From CALHVX01 sp039198065 (GTDB taxonomy: Bacteria; Pseudomonadota; Gammaproteobacteria; Pseudomonadales; Azotimanducaceae): a DNA stretch of 64,000 bases. Shown here piece by piece: positions 8,312 to 16,399 of this stretch. The stretch is from contig JBCCTU010000003.1 of the NCBI GenBank assembly GCA_039198065.1, positions 62,001-126,000 of the forward strand, written 5' to 3'. Made by a program: the position numbers and the translations under genes. Numbering within the stretch: position 1 is the stretch's first letter; the number at the start of each line of letters is the position of its first letter. Under the pieces are notes generated by a model. It saw only the letters and a program-made list of their open reading frames with translations, was not told where the DNA came from and ran no database searches.

Positions 8312-9385
8312 TCAGGCCATGCGCGCGAGCTGATCGCGACGCACCAGGTGCTTGAGGCCGGCACCGCGCGCGTAGCGCTCGAGTTCGTCGAGAATCACGT
8401 CGCCAAAGCGGTGGATTTCAGCGCCGAGGCTGCCGGACAGCTGCGGTGTAAGGAACACGTTGGGTAGTTCAAAGAGCGGTGATGTCTGCACCAGCGGCTG
8501 AGGCTCCGTCACGTCCAGTATCGCATTGAGTCGACCGCTCAGGAGTTCCGCTTCGAGTGCGTCCGGATCGATCAAGGCCCCTTGAGCCGTGTTGATGAGC
8601 GTCGCGCCGTCGCGTAGCTGTGCGAGTTCGGACGCACCAATTAAGTGGTGCGTGTCCTCGAGCAACGGTGCGTGTAGGGAGACGACATCGGATTTCGCGA
8701 GGACCTCGTTGAGTCCCATCTTGACTGCCCCGAGCGCGCGCGCATCGGATGGAGCGATGTACGGATCGTAAAGCACAACCTTGAGATCCCTGGGCGCTAG
8801 CAGCCCCAACAACTTGCGGCCAACGTGAGATGCGCCGATGACGCCGACGGTGCGTTGATAGTTGCCGACGCTGGCGCGGTGCGTCGGGTCGCCATGCAGC
8901 GTGCTCGGATCGAAATCGCGGTGGCTGGCGTAGCGGCGCTCCAGCACAAACGCACCTTTGTTCGCCAGGAGAATGGCGGCTAGCGCGTACTCGGCAACGG
9001 GAATGGCGGCGGCGGCGGCAGCGTGGCTGACAAGAATGCCCCGGCGCCAGGCCAGATCATCGATGAATCCCTTGACCGTATCGCCCATGTGCGCGATCAA
9101 ACGCAGCCGGGGCAGCGACTCGATCGTTTCGCGATCGAGCTTCGGGCAACCCCAGCTGGTCACCAGTACCTCAATTTCCAGGGCCTGGGGGAGCAGTTCG
9201 GCGATGTCCTGCACAATCGGCAACCGGCCAACGCCGTCGTCGTCTTCGGTGATCATTGCCGGCGCGGGGCCGGGGCTTGGTACGAAGCGGCAAATACGCC
9301 GCAGCCGGTCGCCGTGCTCCCGGGTCAGCACGTCCCGCGCGACGGCCGGGTGCATAACGAGTGAGGTGCCCGGGACCTTAGCCAT
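8312..9385 (-). CDS. D-2-hydroxyacid dehydrogenase-like protein with altered catalytic residues
   Basis: The frame is open further upstream, but MAKVPGTSLVMHP at 9385 is the first start that fits the family, giving 357 residues. The Rossmann fold reads VGVIGASHVGRKLLGLL followed by an acidic residue in VVLYDPY, as in NAD-dependent members of the 2-hydroxyacid dehydrogenase family. Two family-defining positions differ: the usual NTARG motif is NTAQG, losing the substrate-binding Arg, and the usual TPH-x-x-G motif is TPQLSG, losing the catalytic His. The protein may therefore be a poor or repurposed dehydrogenase. It is divergent from the dUTPase gene with only 31 bases between starts. Confidence 0.85.
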   Translation of the reverse strand: MAKVPGTSLVMHPAVARDVLTREHGDRLRRICRFVPSPGPAPAMITEDDDGVGRLPIVQDIAELLPQALEIEVLVTSWGCPKLDRETIESLPRLRLIAHMGDTVKGFIDDLAWRRGILVSHAAAAAAIPVAEYALAAILLANKGAFVLERRYASHRDFDPSTLHGDPTHRASVGNYQRTVGVIGASHVGRKLLGLLAPRDLKVVLYDPYIAPSDARALGAVKMGLNEVLAKSDVVSLHAPLLEDTHHLIGASELAQLRDGATLINTAQGALIDPDALEAELLSGRLNAILDVTEPQPLVQTSPLFELPNVFLTPQLSGSLGAEIHRFGDVILDELERYARGAGLKHLVRRDQLARMA

Positions 9386-9416
9386 GCCCGGCAGAATACC
9401 CCATAATCCGCGCCCC

Positions 9417-10052
9417 ATGAGGTCCGTTGCGGAACAGCTCGAAACCATGGCTCGGATGCAGGAGGCGCACAATCTGGAAGTGCATCCTGAGTGGCGCCAG
9501 CAAGACTATGCCTACTATCGGGCGATCTGGGTCGAGTGTGCCGAACTGCTCGATCACTTCGGCTGGAAGTGGTGGAAGCAGCAGTCGAGGGATCTCGCTC
9601 AGGTGCAGCTCGAACTCGTGGACATCTGGCATTTCGGGCTGAGTGATCTGCTGCGGGCCGATGCGGCGCTCGCGGACGTCGCCGATGCCCTTGAGCGGCT
9701 GGGTAGTCCGGTGTCGGTTTCGGACGACGCAGCGGAAGCCTTTCGCGTCGCCGTTGAGCGGCTTGCTGAGAACTCGTTAGCACAAAAACGGTTCGATCTG
9801 GCCGCGTTTCTCGACGCCATGACGGCGCTTCCCATGACTGCGACGGAGCTGTTCGAGCTGTACGTTGGCAAGAACGTGCTCAACAGTTTTCGGCAGCGCA
9901 ACGGCTATAAGAGCGGCAGTTACCGTAAAACCTGGGCCGATGGCCGCGAGGACAATGAACATCTCATTGAGCGGCTGCGGGCCCTCGACTGTCAGCCAGC
10001 CGAGGTGCCGACCGCTCTGATGGCGGCGCTCGAGGTGGCGTATCAGCGCTAA
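9417..10052 (+). CDS. dUTP diphosphatase, all-alpha (dimeric) type
   Basis: Hydrolyses dUTP to dUMP and pyrophosphate, keeping uracil out of DNA and supplying dUMP for thymidylate. The frame is open far upstream over the antisense gene, but MRSVAEQLETMARMQ at 9417 gives 211 residues, the usual size of the all-alpha dUTPases of proteobacteria, kinetoplastids and phages. The metal-binding helices are visible: ECAELLDHFGWKWWK and QLELVDIWHFGLSD (the E-x-x-D/E pattern of MazG-type NTP pyrophosphatases). The C-terminal FELYVGKNVLNSFRQRNGY block is also characteristic. The gene is not homologous to the trimeric Dut of E. coli. Confidence 0.9.
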   Translation: MRSVAEQLETMARMQEAHNLEVHPEWRQQDYAYYRAIWVECAELLDHFGWKWWKQQSRDLAQVQLELVDIWHFGLSDLLRADAALADVADALERLGSPVSVSDDAAEAFRVAVERLAENSLAQKRFDLAAFLDAMTALPMTATELFELYVGKNVLNSFRQRNGYKSGSYRKTWADGREDNEHLIERLRALDCQPAEVPTALMAALEVAYQR

Positions 10053-10179
10053 CGAATAACAGAACTGTCACACCACCCGCAGATTCATCTGCCACAATAT
10101 TAAAAACCTCAAGCCTTCCTAAGCCTTCGGTTCCCGATTCCCGTTAACGAGCTTTTCACAAGCTTTTGCGAGGTCTCCC

Positions 10180-11166
10180 ATGAGTGACGATACGACATCT
10201 TCTATTGATCAAGTCATGCAGGGCGTTCGCGCCAGTGTTCTGGAGGACGGCGATTCGCGCGAGTTTGATGGCCCCGGAAAAACGCACTACCCCACGATCT
10301 TCTTAAGTGACATTCACCTCGGCACGAAAGACTGTCAGTCGGAGCTGCTGTTGGAGTTTCTCAAGCAGCACACGTGTGACCGGCTGTATCTGGTCGGCGA
10401 CATCATCGATGGCTGGCGCATGAAGTCTTCCATCTACTGGCCTCAGTCGCACAACGACGTATTGCGACGGTTCTTGACCCTGTCGAAACGCGGTACGCAG
10501 GTCATCTACGTCACCGGCAACCACGACGAGTTTCTGCGTAGGTATTCCGACATGGTGTTCGGCAATCTACACCTCGTAGATGAATGGGAGCATCGCGGGG
10601 CAGACGGAAAGAAATACCTGATCATCCACGGCGACCAGTACGACGTCGTCACGCTGCACCACCGCTGGCTCGCCTTCCTCGGCGACAAGAGCTATGCGTT
10701 GCTGCTGCGTCTGAACCGCGTCGTTAACTGGGCACGTAAGCGTCTTGGCTACGGCCACTGGTCCCTTGCGAAGTACCTCAAGCACAAGGTTAAGCGCGCT
10801 GTGAACTTCATCAGCGAGTTTGAAGACGGGCTGGCGAGCCACTGTCGCATCCGCGGCTACGATGGCGTGGTGTGCGGACACATTCACCACGCGGAAATTA
10901 CGGACTTCGACGGCGTGGCGTACATGAACTGTGGCGATTGGGTGGAGAGCTGCACCGCACTGGTAGAGCGCGACGATGGCCAGTACCAGATCCTGCGCTG
11001 GGGAGCCCTGGATGCGGACGTGGAGTCTGTGCCCGAGCCTGTGCCCGAGTCTGGGCCCGCTGTGAGCGCGGCCGATGCAGCGGTCGCAGCGACGGTTCTC
11101 AATCCCCGACCGCTTACCGCGTTGAATGCTGCAGCCAACGAGACGGATACACGGCGCAGCGCTTGA
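10180..11166 (+). CDS. LpxH/PlcP-type metallophosphoesterase
   Basis: Calcineurin-fold metallophosphoesterase of 328 residues. The metal ligands are all visible: SDIHLGTKDC, VGDIIDGW, TGNHDEFL, IHGDQYD and CGHIHHAEI. Databases usually label this group UDP-2,3-diacylglucosamine diphosphatase, but the family also contains PlcP, the phospholipase C of Sinorhizobium meliloti and marine bacteria that degrades phospholipids under phosphate limitation. The next gene is a glycosyltransferase that overlaps it by 4 nt, which is the arrangement of the PlcP-Agt lipid-remodelling pair; I favour that role. About 50 residues before and 60 after the core are low complexity (PVPESGPAVSAADAA). Confidence 0.85.
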   Translation: MSDDTTSSIDQVMQGVRASVLEDGDSREFDGPGKTHYPTIFLSDIHLGTKDCQSELLLEFLKQHTCDRLYLVGDIIDGWRMKSSIYWPQSHNDVLRRFLTLSKRGTQVIYVTGNHDEFLRRYSDMVFGNLHLVDEWEHRGADGKKYLIIHGDQYDVVTLHHRWLAFLGDKSYALLLRLNRVVNWARKRLGYGHWSLAKYLKHKVKRAVNFISEFEDGLASHCRIRGYDGVVCGHIHHAEITDFDGVAYMNCGDWVESCTALVERDDGQYQILRWGALDADVESVPEPVPESGPAVSAADAAVAATVLNPRPLTALNAAANETDTRRSA

Positions 11167-12176
11167 TTCGATCAATCGCCCTGGTGACCGATGCCTGGGC
11201 CCCGCAGACCAACGGCGTTGTCACCACGCTGTCGACGGTGTTTGGAGAGCTCGAACGCGCTGGCGTTCGCGTGCGGGTTGTTTCTCCTGAGCAGTTCAAA
11301 ACCGCGCCGCTCCCGAGTTACCCCGAGATTCGTTTCGCCCGCAATCCCTGGCGGTTGTGGCGCAAGCTCAGCGACTTTCAGCCCGACGCCATTCATGTCG
11401 CGACCGAGGGGCCGCTCGGCATCGCCGCACGCATTTGGCTGCGGCGGCATCGCATCCCATTCACGACTTCGGTCCACACCAAGTTTCCCGAGTACATCCG
11501 AGATCGGATCGGTCTGCCGGTGCGTTTCGTGTACCCCTTGTTGCGCTGGTTTCATAACGGCGCCGAAGCCTCGTTATGCACGACACCCTCGCACCGAACG
11601 GAGCTCGAGGCCTGGGGATTAAAGAAACTCGTCGTGTGGGGCCGCGGGGTCGACACGGAGCGGTTCAAACCAGCCGAGCATCGGGTCTGCTCTCACACGC
11701 CGACGCTGCTCTACGTGGGTCGGATCGCCGTTGAGAAAAGTGTCGAGGACTTCCTGCGGTTAGATCTGCCTGGCCGTAAAGTCGTTGTTGGCGATGGACC
11801 GGCGCGTGCAGCGCTGGAACGACGCTTCCCTGACGCTGAGTGGCTCGGCTATCGAAAAGGTCAGGCGCTGGTTAATGTGTACGCCAGCGCAGACGTGTTT
11901 GTGTTCCCCTCCCGTACCGACACCTTCGGCCTGGTAATGCTCGAGGCCATGGCCTGTGGTACCCCGGTCGCGGCCTACCCGGTGACCGGTCCAATCGATG
12001 TCATCGAGGAAGGTCTGACCGGCGCCTTGGACGAGTCATTGTTCAACGCTGTTCGCCGCGCCCTTGTGCTGCCTCGTGCGGCGGTGCGGCAGCGCGCCTG
12101 TGACTTCAGCTGGGCTCGGATCGCGGAACGTCTCCGGCAGGAACTGCGTCCCATTGACTGGAGCTCGTACCGATAA
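11163..12176 (+). CDS. GT4-family glycosyltransferase (Agt/mannosyltransferase-like)
   Basis: Retaining glycosyltransferase of 337 residues. The N-terminal motif VTDAWAPQTNGVV is that of lipid and mannosyl transferases of GT family 4, and the C-terminal donor-binding motif FPSRTDTFGLVMLEAMACGTP is complete. I start at TTG 11163, whose last bases form the TGA stop of the upstream phosphoesterase (TTGA), implying translational coupling; no in-frame ATG precedes the conserved N-terminus within the intergenic logic. With the PlcP-like partner it probably glycosylates diacylglycerol to make glycolipids that replace phospholipids. The last 71 nt overlap the convergent NUDIX gene on the other strand. 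Confidence 0.88.
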   Translation: MIRSIALVTDAWAPQTNGVVTTLSTVFGELERAGVRVRVVSPEQFKTAPLPSYPEIRFARNPWRLWRKLSDFQPDAIHVATEGPLGIAARIWLRRHRIPFTTSVHTKFPEYIRDRIGLPVRFVYPLLRWFHNGAEASLCTTPSHRTELEAWGLKKLVVWGRGVDTERFKPAEHRVCSHTPTLLYVGRIAVEKSVEDFLRLDLPGRKVVVGDGPARAALERRFPDAEWLGYRKGQALVNVYASADVFVFPSRTDTFGLVMLEAMACGTPVAAYPVTGPIDVIEEGLTGALDESLFNAVRRALVLPRAAVRQRACDFSWARIAERLRQELRPIDWSSYR

Positions 12177-12711
12177 GGCGCACCCGGTGAGCGAGCAACG
12201 CGCCGTCATTGAATAGAAAGTCGCCTTCGAGGTGCTCGCCGGCGAGGATCATCGGTAACCAGACCCGGTCGTCGGGCCACATCCGGTCGAGTGGCAGGTC
12301 TGTGATCGGCGTCCACAGTGGCCGGGCTTCGGGCGTTTCCCGGGGTAGCCCATCGATACCGAAGGCGACGAACGCGTAGCCAAGCCATTGGTCGCCGCGT
12401 TGCTCAACGAAGCGCAGCACGGCGCGTTGCTCGAGATGGCTCACGCGGATCCCAAGCTCCTCATGAAGTTCCCGGTGTGCGCACTCGATTGAAGTTTCAC
12501 CGGGCTGAACCTTGCCGCCGGGGCCGTTAATCAGGCCCGCGCCGTGGCCGGTTTTCTTATGGATCAGCAACACCTGGTCGCCTTGGCGGACGAACACCAG
12601 AGTGCCAACGAGGTCCGGTGTCCAACCGTTCAAGGAGGCAGTCAGTTCAGCGAGCTGAGTTCCGGCCTCGATGAGCGTCGACGGGTCCGTTGATGAGTCC
12701 GGCACAGTCAT
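12106..12711 (-). CDS. NUDIX hydrolase, MutT/MTH1-like
   Basis: Cytosolic NUDIX pyrophosphohydrolase of 201 residues. The NUDIX box is perfect (GKVQPGETSIECAHRELHEE followed by LGI), and the preceding LINGPGGK resembles the 8-oxo-dGTPase MTH1 more than other branches. It may therefore sanitise oxidised purine nucleotides. The start is ATG 12711; a GTG 9 nt upstream is possible. About 45 residues precede the domain (LAELTASLNGW). The gene converges on the glycosyltransferase and overlaps its last 71 nt, an uncommon tail-to-tail overlap. It is divergent from a second, unrelated NUDIX gene at 12776. Confidence 0.85.
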   Translation of the reverse strand: MTVPDSSTDPSTLIEAGTQLAELTASLNGWTPDLVGTLVFVRQGDQVLLIHKKTGHGAGLINGPGGKVQPGETSIECAHRELHEELGIRVSHLEQRAVLRFVEQRGDQWLGYAFVAFGIDGLPRETPEARPLWTPITDLPLDRMWPDDRVWLPMILAGEHLEGDFLFNDGALLAHRVRLIGTSSSQWDAVPAGDVPRSEPS

Positions 12712-12775
12712 GAGGTGCACCCCAAGGGGTCATCCACTATCGTTTCATCCTCTAGCGTCTTGAGTTGGAGCCTGT

Positions 12776-13405
12776 GTGACCCCGGATGATACGGATTGGA
12801 TCGAATGGACTGAACGGCTGCGAGCGATTGCTGAGACCGGCCGTGCTTACAGCCCGAATCCTTACGATCAGGAGCGTTACGCCGAACTGCACTCCCTTGC
12901 GCAACGTATGCAAGCGGAATTGCTGCACCGTTCGCCGCCGGACCTTAGCGACCGGTTCGAACTGGATGGGGGCTACCCAACCCCAAAGGTTGAGTGTCGA
13001 GCGGGGGTGTTTCGAGATGGGAGAATCCTCATGGTGCGCGAAGAGAGTGATGGGCACTGGTCCTTGCCCGGCGGTTGGATGGATCAGTGGTGTTCACCGG
13101 CGAAGAACGCGGAAAAGGAGGTGTTCGAAGAGACCGGACTGCGCGCGCGCGTAAAGAAACTCGTAGCCGTTCGAGATCATCGAGTCCACACCTACCGACC
13201 GGCGCGACTGGAGTCGGTGTACAAGCTGCTGTTTCTTTGCGAGCTCGAAGGCGGTTCCCTGAGCACGAGTATTGAAACGACGGCAGTGGATTTCTTTGAC
13301 CCAGATGACCTGCCTCCGTTGAGTATCGGTCGAATCCTGCCCGAGGATATCGCCCTAGTGGTGGCACATGCCCAGGACCCCCACCTACCTACCAGCTTTG
13401 ACTGA
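12776..13405 (+). CDS. NUDIX hydrolase with N-terminal NUDIX-associated domain
   Basis: 209-residue NUDIX hydrolase of the branch with a helical N-terminal domain (about 1-60, IEWTERLRAIAETGRAYS). Members hydrolyse ADP-ribose or CDP-choline. The NUDIX region is SLPGGWMDQWCSP followed by KEVFEETGL. The glutamate usual after GG-x-5 is absent, but this branch typically has a non-canonical NQS here, so the change is not in itself a sign of inactivity. The C-terminal LLFLCELEGGS and IETTAVDFFD are as in the family. The start is GTG 12776 with GGAG 6 nt upstream. It overlaps the following acyltransferase gene by 38 nt if that gene starts at its first ATG. Confidence 0.88.
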   Translation: MTPDDTDWIEWTERLRAIAETGRAYSPNPYDQERYAELHSLAQRMQAELLHRSPPDLSDRFELDGGYPTPKVECRAGVFRDGRILMVREESDGHWSLPGGWMDQWCSPAKNAEKEVFEETGLRARVKKLVAVRDHRVHTYRPARLESVYKLLFLCELEGGSLSTSIETTAVDFFDPDDLPPLSIGRILPEDIALVVAHAQDPHLPTSFD

Positions 13406-14285
13406 TAAACTTGCAACCGAGAGGAGAGTTGCGAGCGTCCCATTGGCCGTTAATCGTCCAAAACTGACTTACGCGGATCCGGACGATTCGTGGTTTAAGG
13501 TGCGCCTGATTCGGGCGGTTGAAGTGGCTACGGGCCGCCTGAAGCTCGAGCGGATTTATCGAAAGCTCAAGGAAGATCCGGCCAAGATCAACGCGTTCTT
13601 TGGGGATGCGTTGCAGCTCGGTCGGATCAACATCGATCGGGATGGCCTTGCGGATTCATCGATTCCGCGCAGTGGGCCGCTCGTGTTCATTGCCAATCAT
13701 CCCTTTGGTCTGGTGGATGGCTTGATGCTGTGTGATCTGGCGATGCGCTGTCGCGGTCGCTTCCAGATCCTGCTCAACGCGAGGCTGTGTAAAGACGACG
13801 ATCTCGACCCGTTCTTTCTTCCCGTCGACTTTTCCGAGACGCGAGAGGCACTGCAAAGAAACATCGAGACCAAACGCCAGGCCATGGCGACGCTTATGAA
13901 TAACGGCACGCTGCTAATCTTTCCTGGCGGCGGTGTTGCGACGGCACCCCCGCGCGGTGGGCGAGCGCAAGAGTTTCCCTGGTCTACCTTCACCGCAAAA
14001 CTCGTGCAGCAGTCGAAAGCAACGGTAGTTCCCGTTTACTTTCACGGTCAGAACAGTCGTCTGTTTCACGTTGCCAGTGCGATGGGAGAAACGGCGCGCA
14101 CGGCGGTGCTGCTCTTCGAAGCGCGCAACAAGCTCGGTAAGACCTTTCGGATGACCGTTGGCGCGCCGTTGCCCTATGAACGACTCGAAGCGTACGGCGG
14201 ACGAGCGGAGCTTACGGAGTTCCTCCATCAGAAGACGCTGGAGCTTGAACACACCCCACCGTCTTCGGTTTTCAATTCGGCTTAA
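13368..14285 (+). CDS. Lysophospholipid acyltransferase (PlsC-like)
   Basis: Membrane-associated acyltransferase of the PlsC/LPLAT family. The catalytic block is ANHPFGLVDGLML, where the usual H-x4-D is preserved as H-P-F-G-L-V-D. The phosphate-binding block is LLIFPGGGVATAPP. It would acylate a glycerol- or ornithine-type lysolipid at the inner leaflet. The first ATG (13368) lies inside the upstream NUDIX gene; a TTG at 13443 after a purine-rich stretch is an alternative that would shorten the protein by 25 residues. Proximity to the phosphoesterase/glycosyltransferase pair and PagL suggests a cluster for envelope lipid change, though each gene could act alone. Confidence 0.87.
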   Translation: MPRTPTYLPALTDKLATERRVASVPLAVNRPKLTYADPDDSWFKVRLIRAVEVATGRLKLERIYRKLKEDPAKINAFFGDALQLGRINIDRDGLADSSIPRSGPLVFIANHPFGLVDGLMLCDLAMRCRGRFQILLNARLCKDDDLDPFFLPVDFSETREALQRNIETKRQAMATLMNNGTLLIFPGGGVATAPPRGGRAQEFPWSTFTAKLVQQSKATVVPVYFHGQNSRLFHVASAMGETARTAVLLFEARNKLGKTFRMTVGAPLPYERLEAYGGRAELTEFLHQKTLELEHTPPSSVFNSA

Positions 14286-14313
14286 GTCCGTCGCGGCCGT
14301 CGCGTCTCGTGCC

Positions 14314-16269
14314 TTAGTCTGAACCGACGGATGCGGCCGCTGCGGCCTGCCGCGCGCCCATGCGGCGCAGGTTGATGAACTCATCCACGTCGAGCCCACC
14401 GTCGCCGTTAGTGTCGACCTGTTTGAAGCCCTGAACTAAGCGGCGTTTGAGCTGTTTTGGCATCTCTGTCCAGACCAAACGTCCGTCAAGGTTACGATCC
14501 ATAAAGCCGAACCATTGCCGGGTGTCGGCGGCGAGTTTGTCGTAAATCGGCGCGTCGCTCGATTCATCGACGTAGCTGAAGCTGAACGCTCCGTAGAGCA
14601 TCTCATCCCAGGACTGCAGGCCCCAGGGAACGGTGCGCTCTGGGGCCGGGTTGCCCGGATTCGCAGCCGAGTTGTCGTACTCCGTCCGATGCACTAAGCG
14701 AGCGCCGGCGGGAACGGCCTTCGGCTCCGCGAACTCGTAGGTTCGTTGCCAATTGAAATCGTAGTTTGGAACCGACAGCAATACCTCGCTGCGGCCATCG
14801 GGATACTGCAGCTCGAAGCGTGAGCTGCGACCTCGGTAATGCGCGTGAGGGACGAGCAAATGTAGCCGTGCAGCTCGCTCAAAGGGGTAGTAGGCCACTT
14901 CCTCGTGGCGCCCCGCGTTCGGTGGAATCCGTATCGTCGGATCGAGAACGACCTGATGGCGGAGGAAGTTCCCCGGCGCTTGATCGGCGAAGTAGAGACC
15001 GATGCGCGTTCGGTCAACGGCCTCCTTGCCATAGGGTGTGTAGTGCATCTGCAGCAAAAAGTCGGCTCCTGCAGGAACGAATACGCCGGTACCCTCGGGC
15101 ATGCGGGCCGACTCGTTGCCGGGTGCGTAGCCGATGATGTAGTTGTCGAAAACGCTTTCTTCGTTTCTCGGTGCAGTGCTCGGACCATTCGATGCGCCGA
15201 CGAGCACGTGGTGCACTACGTTGCGGTCGCCGGGAATTACGGTGGCCGCACTGACCCAGACACCGTCGGTGAGGGGGTTCTTAATCACCGGAAACTGGTA
15301 GTCGACAACGCCGCTGGCGGGCACCGTGAAGGGCGGTACCTCGAGCACCAGATCCGGCTCTCCCAGCGGCCAGACGTCGCTCGCCGCACCGACGGTGGCG
15401 AGCGGATCGGGGCCGTCCCCGCGGGGTGCACCGGCTTCAATCCAATGGACGAGCGTACGCGTTTGCTCGTCACTCATGCTCCGATCGCCAACCCAGATAC
15501 CGATGTGAGGATCGGCGTGCCAGGGCGGCATGCGTTTAGTTCGAATGACTTCGCGCATCATGGGTGCGAAGCCGCGAACCATGGTGTAGCTGGTCATCGC
15601 CCAGGGCCCAATGCCGCCCGGGTGATGGCAGACCGCACACTTTTCTTTGAGCAGCGGGGCGATGGTGTCGCTATAGCTGATTTGTGCGTGGTCGGCTTTA
15701 CGTTCGGGAAAGTTGATGAGGCAACCTACGGCATCGCGCTGTGCAACGGCGATGGGTTCACCGGCCAGCTGTGCCGTGAGCGCATCTCGAAGGTAGTGGT
15801 CGTTGGCGGCTGCTTTCTGGCGTTCGTAGGTTAGGCGGTCATCGATCGGTCCGCGGTACACCAGTTGCCGCGAGGCCGGGTCGATAACGAGGACTTCGCC
15901 CGTTCGAATGAGCCCGAGGGACTCGCCGATCAGCTGCGTGCTGTCGTCGAGGACCGGCATGTCGATGGCCCACTCCGCCGCCTCGTTGCGGATGCTACGG
16001 CGGTCGTCCTGAAGGTTGGCGTTAAGCATCAGGAACCGCACGTTCTGCGGTTCGAATTCATCGCGCAGAGCTTTGAAGGTAGGCAGTGCGGCGCGCACGA
16101 TCGGACAGCCATTGCCCTGCACGAGCACGACGATAGCAGCCGGGTCGCCGTAGTACAGCTCGTGCGCGTCCCCGGCGTGGTCGAGCAAGACAAAGTTGTC
16201 GACCGTTGTTGCCGCTGCCGGTACGGCGAGCGCGAGCAGCAACAGCCCAAGGATCCGCAGGGCACGCAT
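14314..16269 (-). CDS. Exported redoxin / cytochrome c / copper monooxygenase-like / EF-hand fusion
   Basis: Start placed at MRALRILGLLLLALAVPAAA (16269), a clear signal peptide; 651 residues. Four modules follow. A thioredoxin-like fold (about 25-190) contains one Cys (QGNGCPIVRAALP) instead of C-x-x-C. A cytochrome c-like segment near 210 has CAVCHHPGG. A two-domain part (about 320-570) carries the copper-ligand pattern of peptidylglycine/dopamine-type monooxygenases: NVVHHVL, LQMHYTPYG, PHAHYRG and WDEMLYG. Two EF-hands close the protein (DRNLDGRLVWTE and DTNGDGGLDVDE). It is probably periplasmic. Such fusions are known only as hypothetical redoxin-domain proteins, and the substrate is unknown. 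It converges on the PlsC-like gene. Confidence 0.82.
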   Translation of the reverse strand: MRALRILGLLLLALAVPAAATTVDNFVLLDHAGDAHELYYGDPAAIVVLVQGNGCPIVRAALPTFKALRDEFEPQNVRFLMLNANLQDDRRSIRNEAAEWAIDMPVLDDSTQLIGESLGLIRTGEVLVIDPASRQLVYRGPIDDRLTYERQKAAANDHYLRDALTAQLAGEPIAVAQRDAVGCLINFPERKADHAQISYSDTIAPLLKEKCAVCHHPGGIGPWAMTSYTMVRGFAPMMREVIRTKRMPPWHADPHIGIWVGDRSMSDEQTRTLVHWIEAGAPRGDGPDPLATVGAASDVWPLGEPDLVLEVPPFTVPASGVVDYQFPVIKNPLTDGVWVSAATVIPGDRNVVHHVLVGASNGPSTAPRNEESVFDNYIIGYAPGNESARMPEGTGVFVPAGADFLLQMHYTPYGKEAVDRTRIGLYFADQAPGNFLRHQVVLDPTIRIPPNAGRHEEVAYYPFERAARLHLLVPHAHYRGRSSRFELQYPDGRSEVLLSVPNYDFNWQRTYEFAEPKAVPAGARLVHRTEYDNSAANPGNPAPERTVPWGLQSWDEMLYGAFSFSYVDESSDAPIYDKLAADTRQWFGFMDRNLDGRLVWTEMPKQLKRRLVQGFKQVDTNGDGGLDVDEFINLRRMGARQAAAAASVGSD

Positions 16270-16399
16270 GCACGGCTGTGGATCGGAGGGGCGATGGTCC
16301 GTGCGGGAAACCCTTCGTCGCATGGCAGCAGTCTCGTCTTGCGTGATTTTGATAGTAGCGAACCTATGCGCCTCTGGCAGCCGCTTTCGTCGGCCGAGC

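Noticed and set aside
9301..9416. N-terminal extension of the dUTPase from the long open frame starting at 8958
   Set aside because: The extension is antisense to the hydroxyacid dehydrogenase and does not match the family N-terminus.
10065..10095. Possible Pho box before the PlcP-like gene (CTGTCAC and CTGCCAC)
   Set aside because: The two heptamers are 24 nt apart start to start, not the 11 or 22 expected, and the spacer is not AT-rich. Too weak to annotate.
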